Counted from the stretch's first letter, positions 1 through 7,989 are shown. The stretch: 64,000 nucleotides of DNA from Streptomyces ochraceiscleroticus (GCF_000720485.1 NZ_JOAX01000015.1:1-64000); one strand, 5' to 3'. The notes: generated from the sequence alone by a model not told the origin. Translations and numbers: made by a program.

Positions 1-81
1 GTCGGCGAGTGCGGCGAGATCATCGCGGCGCTCCGCGACGCTCGACGGGAAGGCGCGGGCGTTTTCGATGAGTGACTGCAT
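1..81 (-). CDS. N-terminal fragment of probable beta-class carbonic anhydrase
   Basis: Only the first 27 codons lie in the window; the gene runs off the left edge. The ATG at 81 opens a leftward frame beginning MQSLIENARAF and continuing open to base 1. From memory, this opening resembles Streptomyces beta carbonic anhydrases (CO2/bicarbonate interconversion), whose proteins start MQPLI-x-x-AR-x-F. The zinc ligands lie outside the window, so the call rests on the N-terminal resemblance alone. Confidence 0.4.
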   Translation of the reverse strand, partial: MQSLIENARAFPSSVAERRDDLAALAD

Positions 82-660
82 GGTGGCCTGCCTTGTGCTG
101 CGGGCAATTGATGGCAGGGGTGCTGTGAGCGGCTGCTGGGCCGCGCGGGGTGTCATGGCCGGCTCCCACGGCGGGGGCGGTGCTGCGCGGGGCGACCGAT
201 CCGGGAACGTGCACATCCGAGGTGCCGCGTTTGCGGATCGCCCGAGGGTGGTGAGGCGGCGGCAGGGCGTACGAGACGTACGCCGTAGGTGTACGGGACG
301 GCTCCGCTGCCGTGCTTACCTGCGAGCCGACTGCATTGTGCGGCCGGTGCGGTGACAACGACGATGGGAACGACAGGCAGACCTGTCGGCTGGGCCGTGT
401 GGGTGCGGCATCGGGTGTGCATCAGGTCGCGGCTGACACGAGCCGCCCGGTGCACGTCGGCTTGGGCGGGCGAGGGGGGAGCAGGGGCATGGGAGCGGTG
501 TGCCGAGGTCGTGAACGGCGGGCCGTGCGGCCTGCCCAACAGCGGGCACAGGTCGCGGTCGCGGTAGGAAAACCGGTGAGAGACGCGCATGTGAGAGGCG
601 CGGGTGAGTGCCCCGAAGATGCCAGCGGTGGGCGGCGCTGAACTCGAAGCCGCCGAAGCG
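82..660. other. Non-coding stretch
   Basis: About 580 bp between the leftward carbonic-anhydrase-like start and the BlaI-like gene. Every open frame here is compositionally a shadow: Arg/Pro/Ala-rich, with no recognisable motif. A small cluster of gtacg/cgtac half-sites sits near 266-302, but no convincing dyad or ribosome binding site with a start was found. Confidence 0.4.
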
Positions 661-686
661 TGTCGGTCGACGTCCACCTCCCCAAA

Positions 687-702
687 CTACTACACGACGT
701 AG
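687..702. promoter_or_regulatory. Possible BlaI/MecI-type operator
   Basis: The 16-bp sequence CTACTACACGACGTAG has CTAC/GTAG outer arms around a TACACGAC core and lies about 90 bp upstream of the BlaI-like start. BlaI/MecI/CopY repressors bind TAC/GTA-rich dyads and usually autoregulate together with the neighbouring M56 gene. The match is imperfect and the assignment is inferred from position. Confidence 0.35.
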
Positions 703-790
703 GAAGTCATGCCGTCCCAGCGATGGTGGACCGACGTCGCCTCTGCAGGCGGCTCGCACAGCCAAGAGAGGGAAAGGCAGGTCGGAGCAG

Positions 791-1096
791 TTGAGAGCAT
801 TCGGTGAACTGGAATCGGACATCATGCGCGTGGTGTGGGCGAGTGAGGAATCCCTCAGCATCCAGCGCCTCACCGATGTCCTCAATGAGGAGCGTTACAC
901 GGCCGAACTGATGGAACAGGCCCTGGCCTCATCGAGCGACCGCGCGAACGCGCTGCTGCACTTCGCCGGCCGTCTCGACGCCGAGGAGGCGGTGGCCCTG
1001 CGCAAGGCACTGGACACCATGCCGCCCGACCGCAACTCCGACCCCGGTACCGAGCCCGACCGCGATACCGATCTCGTCCTCGACACCGACCACTGA
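791..1096 (+). CDS. BlaI/MecI/CopY-family regulator with internal deletion
   Basis: BlaI-family proteins are winged-helix repressors of about 120-130 residues, paired with an M56 membrane protease that inactivates them. This product is 101 aa from a TTG at 791, preceded by GGAG at 784-787 (short spacing). Its opening, MRAFGELESDIMRVVW, matches helix 1 of the family. It continues normally to LTDVLNEER and then jumps straight to YTAELMEQALASS, the start of the dimerisation half. The recognition helix and wing (AYTT-V-x-T-V-M-x-x-L...KG...) are absent, an in-frame loss of roughly 35-40 residues. A 25-residue Asp-rich tail follows. The M56 gene starts 9 bp downstream. The product probably can still dimerise but not bind DNA; that part is inference. 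Confidence 0.7.
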   Translation: MRAFGELESDIMRVVWASEESLSIQRLTDVLNEERYTAELMEQALASSSDRANALLHFAGRLDAEEAVALRKALDTMPPDRNSDPGTEPDRDTDLVLDTDH

Positions 1097-1105
1097 GGTC
1101 CCACT

Positions 1106-2050
1106 GTGTTAGTCATCGCAGCCTTGTTCGCCTACGCGGTACTCCTCGGCGGGCCGGTCGCTCGTCTGCTGACTCGTGCCCGCTGGGTCACCCGCTTCCC
1201 GCAGGCCGCCCTGCGCAGCTGGCACGCCTGCGCGCTGAGCCTTCTGGCCTCGGTGGTGGGCTTCCTCCTCGTGGTCGCGCACGACCTGTGGGAACACGCG
1301 ATGGTGTGGCTCTTTAGCGCCGACGAGCCGCTGGTGCACGACGCCTACGGCGGCTCCTGGCTGGTGGCGGACATTCCCCGGGTCGCGTTGGCCGTCCTGT
1401 TCCTCGGTGCCGTCACGCTCATCGGTCTCACCCTGCGCAGTCTGCTGCGGCTTCGAAGGGAGCGGAACCGGCACCTGCTCACCGCCGACGCCCTGGGCAA
1501 GCACCACCGCATCCACGACCCGGACGTGCGGGTGCTGGAGCACACGGCCCCGGCGGTCTTCTGCATCCCCGGCACACGGAACGGCGCACGCATCGTGGTG
1601 ACCACGACGGCCCTGGACATGCTGTCCGACACCGAACTCGCCGCCGCTCTCGCCCACGAGCGGGCCCACCTGAAGTACCGCCACCACCGCGCATTTCTCA
1701 CCGCGGACGTCCTGACCGCGGCCCTCGGCTGGAGCGGGCTCTCGCGCGGCTACGCACAACAGGTGCGCCGCCTCGCGGAGATGGCCGCGGATGACCAGGC
1801 GGCGCAGAAGCACGGCCGGCGCGCCGTGGCCTCGGCGCTGTTGGAGATGTGCGCCGTGGGTCCCACTGTCACCGTGTCCGGGCTGCCCGCGATGACAGGA
1901 ACCGACCCGGCCGAGCGCATCCGCCGCCTCATCAGGGCGACACCGCCGCAGGAGGCACTGGCGCCCGCCCTGAGATCAGTGGGATCGCGGGCGAGGAGCC
2001 ATCATCCTTCTCCTCGGCCTGCTCGGCGCCCGTACTGCCTTCCGCGGTAG
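1106..2050 (+). CDS. M56/BlaR1-like membrane metalloprotease, altered C-terminus
   Basis: Family members are membrane zinc proteases that cleave or sense for the adjacent BlaI repressor. The GTG at 1106 has GAGG at 1095-1098. Hydrophobic segments lie at about residues 1-20, 40-60 and 88-110. The zinc motif HERAH lies near residue 183 within ALAHERAHLKYRHH, followed by the expected ADDQAAQ segment that supplies further ligands. Codon 2 is TTA (1109-1111), the rare leucine codon read by the bldA tRNA in Streptomyces. From about residue 290 the protein turns basic and Pro/Ser-rich (RSHHPSPRPARRP), where relatives have a final membrane helix. That part is antisense to ycnI, so the native C-terminus seems to have been lost by a deletion at the convergent junction. 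Confidence 0.75.
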   Translation: MLVIAALFAYAVLLGGPVARLLTRARWVTRFPQAALRSWHACALSLLASVVGFLLVVAHDLWEHAMVWLFSADEPLVHDAYGGSWLVADIPRVALAVLFLGAVTLIGLTLRSLLRLRRERNRHLLTADALGKHHRIHDPDVRVLEHTAPAVFCIPGTRNGARIVVTTTALDMLSDTELAAALAHERAHLKYRHHRAFLTADVLTAALGWSGLSRGYAQQVRRLAEMAADDQAAQKHGRRAVASALLEMCAVGPTVTVSGLPAMTGTDPAERIRRLIRATPPQEALAPALRSVGSRARSHHPSPRPARRPYCLPR

Positions 2051-2636
2051 TGCTGCTCCCGGAAGGGGCTGCAGATGTCTTGGACTCCGAGGGGCTGGGG
2101 GAGAGGGGCGTGGCGTCGGCCGCCGCAGGCTTCAGCTCCAGCGTCGGCGCCTGATTGCCGTGGCCGCCGGCGTCCGCGTGGTCATGCTCACCGGGCTTCT
2201 CGAGCTCGATCCAACGGTCGGTGCGCCCGCCCTCGTAGCTCTGCAGGGTCTTGAAGGCCAACGACTCGACGTCGGGCAACTGCCGCACGGTGACCGAGTA
2301 CGCGGCGTCCTTTCCGGCGGGTACAGCGGGGCCGGACACGGCGTAACCGCGCTCACTGCGTACGAACTTCCAGTTCCTGGGGCCGTCCTTGTACGTGATG
2401 TCCCTAGGGGAGAGCCCCTGGGGCAGGATGACCTCCAGCTTGGTGATGCCGGCGTCGGCCGACTCCGACTCGGCGTTGAAGGAAAGGGTGACGTTCTGGT
2501 CGAGGGCGCGGGCGCCTTTTGCCTCGACCTCGACATGGGCTGCGGCGGGCGGGACGGCGACGACGGAGGCCGCCGCGATGGCGGTGGCGATCACGGCAAA
2601 GCGGCGCGCGGTGCGCGCGCGGGGGCTGCGATACAC
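1932..2636 (-). CDS. ycnI: YcnI/DUF1775 copper-associated secreted protein, truncated C-terminus
   Basis: YcnI proteins are extracytoplasmic copper-binding proteins. The GTG at 2636 is preceded by GGGAG, giving 234 aa. A signal peptide (basic YRSPRARTARR, then a hydrophobic run ending in PPAAA) is followed by HVEV, so the predicted mature N-terminus is His, the residue used by the family's mono-histidine brace. The DUF1775 core runs from about 35 to 170, with a Ser/Thr/Glu linker after it. Relatives end in a transmembrane helix with a basic tail. Here the linker reaches SSPAIPLI and then continues SGRAPVPPAAVSP, with no membrane helix. The 3' end overlaps the convergent M56 gene by 119 bp. 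The protein is probably released rather than anchored (inference). Confidence 0.75.
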   Translation of the reverse strand: MYRSPRARTARRFAVIATAIAAASVVAVPPAAAHVEVEAKGARALDQNVTLSFNAESESADAGITKLEVILPQGLSPRDITYKDGPRNWKFVRSERGYAVSGPAVPAGKDAAYSVTVRQLPDVESLAFKTLQSYEGGRTDRWIELEKPGEHDHADAGGHGNQAPTLELKPAAADATPLSPSPSESKTSAAPSGSSTTAEGSTGAEQAEEKDDGSSPAIPLISGRAPVPPAAVSP

Positions 2637-2653
2637 GGGTAACTCCCGGGTGT

Positions 2654-3406
2654 TCAGGTGTAATGCGGGTGCGCGAGAATGCGGCCCGCTCGGGCGACGG
2701 GAAACGCACCCATCGTCGGCGGCCCCCGCCGCACCACTTCGTACGTCAGCACTGCCGCGGCATCCGGTGGCGACTGAGCCCGGGCCCGGACCGCTCGCAC
2801 GAGTCCCTGCCGACGCGCGCGTGTCAGGCGCCCGTCCCGTACAACGGTCCTGGCCAGCGCGACCAATGCGTCGCCGAGACGCCGAACCATCCCGGCCGCC
2901 AGCCGGACCAGCTTCTGCCCGGCCGCATCCGCACGCTGCAGACACCATGCGACCAGCAGCGCGGCCAGGACATGGGCGGCGGTCATCGCCGTACCGCCGT
3001 GCTGACCGGCATGCCACATGGCATGCGGATCATGCTGCGATGCGTGCATGGGGTGCCCGCCGTGAGCCATGGCGTGGTGCTCGCCGGCCCACGCGAGCCA
3101 GAAGTGCAGCACCAGCTGTCCGGCCGCGGTTGCCGAGCAGACCGTGAACAGCGACCTGTGCCGGCGCGCGAGCGGCAGCGCCGCCACGAACAGCACCAGA
3201 AATGCGGGTAGCACTGCCCCCCAGTCCGCGGAACCCTGCGACATGAGATGGTGCCCGGCTGTCCCGAGCCCCGTACCGGCGAAGGCGAAAACCGCCGCGC
3301 GGAGAGCCGCCGCCCGCCTGCCGAGCGTGGCCCGCAACGCGAGGCGACAAGCTCTCCCGGTCCGGCCGCTCCCTCTCATGTCCGAACCATCATGAGGCAT
3401 CGACAC
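2654..3406 (-). CDS. His-rich multi-pass membrane protein beside ycnI
   Basis: 250 aa from GTG 3406; ATG 3400 and ATG 3379 are alternative starts. Four hydrophobic segments are visible at roughly 32-55, 62-82, 88-110 and 140-160. Between the third and fourth lies a loop with ten or so His and Met residues (AMAHGGHPMHASQHDPHAMW), which suggests metal handling. The stop is 17 bp before the ycnI start, so the two are co-transcribed leftwards. Streptomyces ycnI loci often carry such an uncharacterised partner. A role in copper trafficking is inference from the His/Met loop and the neighbour. Confidence 0.55.
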   Translation of the reverse strand: MSMPHDGSDMRGSGRTGRACRLALRATLGRRAAALRAAVFAFAGTGLGTAGHHLMSQGSADWGAVLPAFLVLFVAALPLARRHRSLFTVCSATAAGQLVLHFWLAWAGEHHAMAHGGHPMHASQHDPHAMWHAGQHGGTAMTAAHVLAALLVAWCLQRADAAGQKLVRLAAGMVRRLGDALVALARTVVRDGRLTRARRQGLVRAVRARAQSPPDAAAVLTYEVVRRGPPTMGAFPVARAGRILAHPHYT

Positions 3407-3476
3407 CCAGGCGTGTGGAGCACTGCTGATTGTCTCGCTCGTCGACCTCGATGCCGGCTGCCGTCATCGTGACAGC

Positions 3477-4268
3477 TCAGTGGCAGTTCCCGACATTCTG
3501 CGCGGTGGCCCTGATGATGTCCCGGACCAGGAGCAGAACCTGGTCACACATGAGCTCGACGTCGCGCTGCGACCGTGTCTTGCGAGGAGGAGCCGCGTCC
3601 AGACGGGCAGGGTCGTCCATGTCCAGCTGATGGGCCACGTCGTTGCGGGCGGTGAAGAACTCGTCCAGGTCCGCGAAGCGCTTCTTGGGGATCTGCTGGG
3701 CGGTGATGCCCAGGGCGCCACCGGCCCGTTCGCGCAGATCACTGCTGCCCTGGAAGCTGGCCTTCGTCTTGCTCCTGACGTAAAGCTGCAGGATCTGCGC
3801 GGCTGGGTCGACCGACTTCAACGCGGCGACGAAGTCACCTTCCACCTCTGGCGACCTGACCTGGTTCTCGACGAATGTTTCGTACTTGAGTTTCGCCGTC
3901 CCCGGCTTCGTGATCAGTACAGGGACACAGCCCGCGATCAGTGACTTCACCGCGGCATCCACCCCGGCGGAGGTGAACACGATCGCCGCCCGCAGGAGGT
4001 CCTGCTCATCCCGTCCCAGTCGCCCCCGGGTCTCCGCGTTCTTCTGCTTCGCCCGCGTGGTCCGTACCAGATGAAGGGTGTCGAACAAGCCTGTCACGCT
4101 GTTGTGGGTGCTTCGCAGCTTCCACCAGGAAGGGACGATCTCCGGGCACGCGTACGGCCGGTTGCCCAAAGCGGTGAGCTTCAGCTTGCGGATGTTCCCC
4201 GGCTTGCCGAGCGCGATCTCTTGGTCTTCAGATTTCGCGGACAGCTCTCTTGCCGACTCGTCCCCCAC
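3477..4268 (-). CDS. Probable HEPN-domain protein (RxxxxH type)
   Basis: 263 aa from GTG 4268. The frame stays open to ATG 4394, but that 42-residue extension has poor GC at third positions, so I prefer 4268. The C-terminal half is helical. It has a first amphipathic block (DEQDLLRAAIVFTSAGVD), then after about 90 residues TARNDVAHQ, which fits the HEPN RNase signature R-x4-H with the usual Asn/Asp beside the Arg. A final helix follows (QVLLLVRDIIRA). HEPN proteins are RNases or nucleotidyl-transfer partners in toxin-antitoxin, RNA-processing and phage-defence settings. No MNT antitoxin gene sits beside it. The frame has less extreme GC at third positions than its neighbours, which hints at later acquisition. 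Confidence 0.55.
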   Translation of the reverse strand: MGDESARELSAKSEDQEIALGKPGNIRKLKLTALGNRPYACPEIVPSWWKLRSTHNSVTGLFDTLHLVRTTRAKQKNAETRGRLGRDEQDLLRAAIVFTSAGVDAAVKSLIAGCVPVLITKPGTAKLKYETFVENQVRSPEVEGDFVAALKSVDPAAQILQLYVRSKTKASFQGSSDLRERAGGALGITAQQIPKKRFADLDEFFTARNDVAHQLDMDDPARLDAAPPRKTRSQRDVELMCDQVLLLVRDIIRATAQNVGNCH

Positions 4269-4415
4269 CTTGCCCCCCGTTTGCTCTTGTTCGGACCACC
4301 ATCCTTCCCCAATCCATCCAAATAGGCCACGGGCCTGTTCAGTGCTTCCGGTGGATGTTCCGGGAGGGCGCGGACGTCCTCCAGCTATCACCATGTGCCC
4401 TCTGGGCCACGGGAC

Positions 4416-5633
4416 TCACTTGATGCGGTTCGCCAGCGTGGTGGCCTTGTGCACGAAGTTTTCGAGCGGACCGCGCCGGAAAAGCCGGAACCATATGACG
4501 GCCATCAGTATCGCGGCCACGGTGAACGCGAACAGCACCAGCAAGCTGCTGGGCAGGTCCTCTTCCCACAGCGCCCAGATGGCCACGATGTGCAGGACGT
4601 AGGCGGTCAGGGACATCATGCCGACCGCGGTGACCGGTGCGGCGAGACGCCGTACGCGCGGCAGCCGGTCCACGGCGAACAGGCAGCCGGCCAGTACGGC
4701 GAGGGCGACCCCGGCATTGCCCACGATCGAGAAGGTCGTCTGGCTGTGCGGTGCTGCCACCAGGAGCCATTCGCGGAACGCGCCGTCGGGTTCGCCGACC
4801 GTGTCCGACCACCAGGCCGAGCCGGCGGAATTGCCGTCCGTGCGCGCGGCGATGGTGGCGTACGCGTTGGGAACCAGGTGCAGGGCGAGCCAGGAGCCGC
4901 CGTAGCCGAGCACGGCCAGCGCGCCGCCGGTCAGGGCCAGGCGGCCGCGGACCCGGGCGAGGTCGAGCCGGGCCACCGCCATGCCGGCGATCACGAACGG
5001 TATCCAGGTCAGGATCGGGTAGGCGCCGGTGAACAGGATCTCGATGAAGCCGTCCGAATCGGTGATCCTGGCCAGCGGGTCGAGAGCGATTACGGCGTCG
5101 GCCCAGCTTCCCTCCTCGATGGAGACCTTGATCAGGTACAGGTCCTGGGGGAGTATCAGCGCGGTGCCGGCAGCGATCACGGCCAGGGTCGCGGCGCGCA
5201 GCCGGTACAACGGGAGGGCGAGGAGGAACAGCAGCGCGTAGCAGGCGAGGATCACGTCGATCTGGGTGTCCAGCGCGATGAGGGCGATGCCCATGGCGAA
5301 CAGCACGGCGGCCCGGATGACGACCTTGCCCACCGCCTGCCGCCCGGCACGGCCGGTCCGCGGCTCCGGACGGCCGGTGAGCAGGACCAGCGAGAACCCG
5401 GCGAGCAGGGCGAAGAGGGCGGAGGCCCGGCCGTAAGTGGTTTCCACCAGGAAACCCAGCGTCCCGCCGTCCATCGGGTCGGGGCCGACGTGGGCGGCGT
5501 ACATGCCCAGTACCGCCAAGCCGCGGGCGAGATCGACACCGACCAGCCTGCGGACGGTTGGTGCGGCGGTCGGCTGCGATGAGTACGGCGGTGCGGCGAG
5601 GGCCCCACCGGCCTGGGATGTATTAGGTGCCAT
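4416..5633 (-). CDS. DUF418/DUF1624-type multi-pass membrane protein
   Basis: 405 aa from ATG 5633 (MAPNTSQAGG); an upstream in-frame ATG at 5732 adds an unlikely non-hydrophobic leader. The N-terminal RRLVGVDLARGLAVLGM is the first-helix signature of the acyltransferase-like DUF418 and heparan-alpha-glucosaminide N-acetyltransferase-like families. Ten or more hydrophobic segments follow. The C-terminal segment GMMSLTAYVLHIVAIWAL carries the conserved His of the family. The substrate is unknown. The stop lies 147 bp before the HEPN-like start chosen here. Confidence 0.7.
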   Translation of the reverse strand: MAPNTSQAGGALAAPPYSSQPTAAPTVRRLVGVDLARGLAVLGMYAAHVGPDPMDGGTLGFLVETTYGRASALFALLAGFSLVLLTGRPEPRTGRAGRQAVGKVVIRAAVLFAMGIALIALDTQIDVILACYALLFLLALPLYRLRAATLAVIAAGTALILPQDLYLIKVSIEEGSWADAVIALDPLARITDSDGFIEILFTGAYPILTWIPFVIAGMAVARLDLARVRGRLALTGGALAVLGYGGSWLALHLVPNAYATIAARTDGNSAGSAWWSDTVGEPDGAFREWLLVAAPHSQTTFSIVGNAGVALAVLAGCLFAVDRLPRVRRLAAPVTAVGMMSLTAYVLHIVAIWALWEEDLPSSLLVLFAFTVAAILMAVIWFRLFRRGPLENFVHKATTLANRIK

Positions 5634-6078
5634 TGGGCCAAGATGTCCCGAGCGCTTGAAATATGAAATGACGCAACGGTATTCGGCGGTATCGGATGCC
5701 CGTGCGTCGTTGTACTGAGCCTGCCGGTGCACGAAAGCAGTATTGAGAGCTCGTTGACCCCGCCTGTACCTGTTCGGCGAACAGCGGCAACGTTATTGAG
5801 CCGGCCGACGATGAGCGGAGCGCTGCAGCAGTGACGGTTGTGACCGCGGAGGCATTCGGGGCACTACACGCCAAGGCGTGCTGTGCGCCGAATACATCCA
5901 TCGCCCGTGAGGACTGCCGACAACCGCCGCTCTCTGAGCGGACGTTAGGGCCGGACGCCGTGGTGACGCGGCGCGTGGTGTCGGTGGGGACCGACCGCGG
6001 TGGGCAGGCCGGGCGGAACTTCTGGAACGCCTGCGGATCATCCTGCTTCGTACCACGGGACAGGAATCGTCGCGGCGT
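5634..6078. other. Non-coding stretch
   Basis: About 445 bp between the leftward DUF418-type start and the terminator of cbtA. It holds the promoter region of the DUF418 gene next to its start. Beyond that, no gene with a credible ribosome binding site, no repeat and no RNA gene was recognised. Confidence 0.4.
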
Positions 6079-6126
6079 ACGTGCGGGGCCCGTACCGGTC
6101 GCGCCCCCGGTACGGGCCCCGCACGT
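6079..6126. terminator. Intrinsic-type terminator after cbtA
   Basis: Perfect 20-bp inverted repeat, ACGTGCGGGGCCCGTACCGG at 6079-6098 and its complement at 6107-6126, with an 8-nt loop. It sits 13 bp beyond the cbtA stop. There is no strong T-run, as is usual in high-GC actinomycetes. Confidence 0.75.
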
Positions 6127-6138
6127 TGGACCGGCCGG

Positions 6139-6894
6139 TCAGGCGGTCCCGGGTACCTCCGTGGCGCCTTGAGCGGAGCGGGTGGGGTGCGGCTGCAGGA
6201 CCCGTTCGGCGAGGAAGCCGAAGATCACGCCGAAGGCTGCCCACAGCAGGGCCTGGATGCCGAGCGAGGCGAGACGGAACTGCCACAGCACGGTGGCCGG
6301 GAAGTCCTTGGGCGTCTCGTTGACCGCCGGCAGGAATGCCATGGCCGCCGCGATGACCGCGGTGCAGCCGATCGCCGTGGCGAGAGCGGCGTTCCCGTTG
6401 CCGAGTCGGCCGGCCAGGCGGCGGCCGATGATGATCAGGCCGATGGCGACCAGTACGGACAGTGCGATCATCCCGAAGTACAAGATGGTGCGCTGGCCGA
6501 CGGTGTCAGGGTCGCTGGCCCCCGGCGGATTGGCCGGGTACTTCAGGAACGGCACCAGGCAGACGGTGACGAACGCCCCGGCGGCGACCAGGGCGGCGGT
6601 CGCCCGTGCGCCGAAGGGGCCGATGCGTCCCAGAGCGAAGCAGAAGGCCAGCGTGGCGATGCCGCCCACCGCGGTACCGAAGATGAGTACCGCGGTGGCC
6701 AGACCGGCGGTGGACTGCATGGCCCGGCTGACCACTTCCACGCCGTGTTCGTGGGAGCGGGAGTCTTCGAACGCGATGCCCGCGTTCACCCCCGGCTCGC
6801 CGATCAGATAGGCCAGACCGAAGGCCAGCAGCCCTGCGGCCAGGCCGGCGAGCATGCCGCGTACCAGCAGCGCGCGCACGGTGACGGAGTTCAT
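6139..6894 (-). CDS. cbtA: CbtA family cobalt transporter subunit
   Basis: 251 aa from ATG 6894. CbtA proteins are five-helix membrane proteins encoded with CbtB and predicted to import cobalt for cobalamin synthesis. The sequence opens VRALLVRGMLAGLAAGLLAF, with a lumen-side EHGVEVVSR segment after helix 1. Further hydrophobic segments lie near 62-85, 95-112, 138-158, 170-188 and 208-228. It lies 18 bp downstream of cbtB and ends before a strong hairpin, so cbtB-cbtA form a bicistronic unit behind a cobalamin riboswitch. Confidence 0.88.
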   Translation of the reverse strand: MNSVTVRALLVRGMLAGLAAGLLAFGLAYLIGEPGVNAGIAFEDSRSHEHGVEVVSRAMQSTAGLATAVLIFGTAVGGIATLAFCFALGRIGPFGARATAALVAAGAFVTVCLVPFLKYPANPPGASDPDTVGQRTILYFGMIALSVLVAIGLIIIGRRLAGRLGNGNAALATAIGCTAVIAAAMAFLPAVNETPKDFPATVLWQFRLASLGIQALLWAAFGVIFGFLAERVLQPHPTRSAQGATEVPGTA

Positions 6895-6912
6895 GAGGCT
6901 TTCCCCCGGAGC

Positions 6913-7146
6913 TCAGTGGCAGGGGAAGCCGAGCAGGTGCCGGCCGTCGTGCACCCACTCGTGGACGCCCGAGCCGGAGAAGAGGGAGGTGGCGCCCTGC
7001 TCGGCGCCGACGAAGTACAGCAGGACCAGCATCAGCAGGCCGAAGAACGCCGCCCAGGGCAGAATCGCCCGGATCGGCAGTTTGTTCGGCAGTTTCGCCG
7101 TGACCGGCGTGGACAGGGGGGAAGGGGCAGTTGCGGAGTGAGCCAT
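6913..7146 (-). CDS. cbtB: CbtB family cobalt transporter subunit
   Basis: 77 aa from ATG 7146, with AGGAGGT just upstream. It is a single-span protein: a polar N-terminus, one hydrophobic helix at about 28-48 (LPWAAFFGLLMLVLLYFVGA), then a short C-terminus with His residues (HEWVHDGRHLLGFPCH) that fits the metal-binding tail of CbtB. It is the first gene after the cobalamin riboswitch and precedes cbtA. Confidence 0.88.
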   Translation of the reverse strand: MAHSATAPSPLSTPVTAKLPNKLPIRAILPWAAFFGLLMLVLLYFVGAEQGATSLFSGSGVHEWVHDGRHLLGFPCH

Positions 7147-7189
7147 GGCGGTACCTCCTCGGGAACACGCGTCCCGCTAGTTGGAGCAC

Positions 7190-7315
7190 GCGACGACGGC
7201 GCCGGGTCTGACTCACCGGCAGCTCCCCGCTCGGCACGAGGGGCTGCACAGCACACAGTGGCGCGACCGTGCCGGATTTGCACCGGGCTTCCGTTCGCGC
7301 CGTCGTCCTATCTCA
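7190..7315 (-). ncRNA. Cobalamin (B12) riboswitch upstream of cbtBA
   Basis: Read leftwards, the leader contains GGAAGCCCGGTGCAAATCC, then GGCGC-type pairing and the diagnostic B12-box-region string GCCACTGTG, followed by the core GAGTCAGACC. These elements are in the order and spacing of the cobalamin riboswitch. It ends about 45 bp before the cbtB start, so adenosylcobalamin would repress translation or transcription of the cobalt importer. Boundaries are approximate. Confidence 0.9.
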
Positions 7316-7429
7316 CCAGACGGTACAGGCCAGCCACTTGGCGGCCAAGGTGGCATGCCTCACTTTCGTTCCACTTCCACTTCCGCTCCCGCCCGCGCCG
7401 CACCACCGGTACACGACTAGCCTGCCGCC

Positions 7430-7981
7430 GTGACCATCCGGCTGACCCTCCTCACCCCGGCCCCCGGCCCGGCCCTGCGTGAGGCACGCATCGACGACGA
7501 CGGTCCACTGGACGAGCGAGGCCGGCAGCAGGCCCGCGCCGTCGCAGGTGACGTGCCCCCGGCCGACTGCCGACTCACCGCCCCTTCCCTGCGGTGCCGG
7601 GAGACCGCCGCCGCCCTCGGGCTGGACCCTGCGGTCGACACCGCTCTGCGCGACCTCGACCTGGGCAACTGGCGTGGCCGTACGCTCGACGACCTGGCTG
7701 CCACCGACCCGGCCGCGGTGGCGGCCTGGACAACTGACCCGGCCGCCGCCCCGCACGGCGGTGAATCGGTCGACCAGTTGTGCCGGCGCGTCGCCGACTG
7801 GCTGGACCACCTGCCCGACACTGTCGGCCGGGTCCTGGCCATTACCGACCCCGCCGTGGCCCGCGCCGCCGTCGTGCATGCCCTGACCGCACCCGCGCAC
7901 GCGTTCTGGCGCATCGACCTCCGCCCGCTGACTCCCATCCACCTCACCGGCCGCGCCGACCGCTGGAACCTCCGCCTGTGA
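7430..7981 (+). CDS. Histidine-phosphatase-fold protein lacking catalytic His
   Basis: 183 aa from GTG 7430, divergent from cbtBA. The layout follows phosphoglycerate-mutase/CobC-like phosphatases: LTAPSLRCRETAAALGL aligns with the family's S-x-x-x-R-x-x-T-A, LRDLDLGNWRGRTLDD with the D-x-G-x-W-x-G block, and PHGGESVDQL with the next conserved stretch. However, the N-terminal RHGE motif is replaced by LLTPAPGPA, and the second catalytic SHGG region reads AITDPAVARAA. The phospho-acceptor and second His are therefore missing. The neighbouring cobalt genes suggest a cobalamin-linked role, possibly structural or ligand-binding rather than enzymatic. Confidence 0.7.
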   Translation: MTIRLTLLTPAPGPALREARIDDDGPLDERGRQQARAVAGDVPPADCRLTAPSLRCRETAAALGLDPAVDTALRDLDLGNWRGRTLDDLAATDPAAVAAWTTDPAAAPHGGESVDQLCRRVADWLDHLPDTVGRVLAITDPAVARAAVVHALTAPAHAFWRIDLRPLTPIHLTGRADRWNLRL

Positions 7982-7989
7982 AGGACCGA

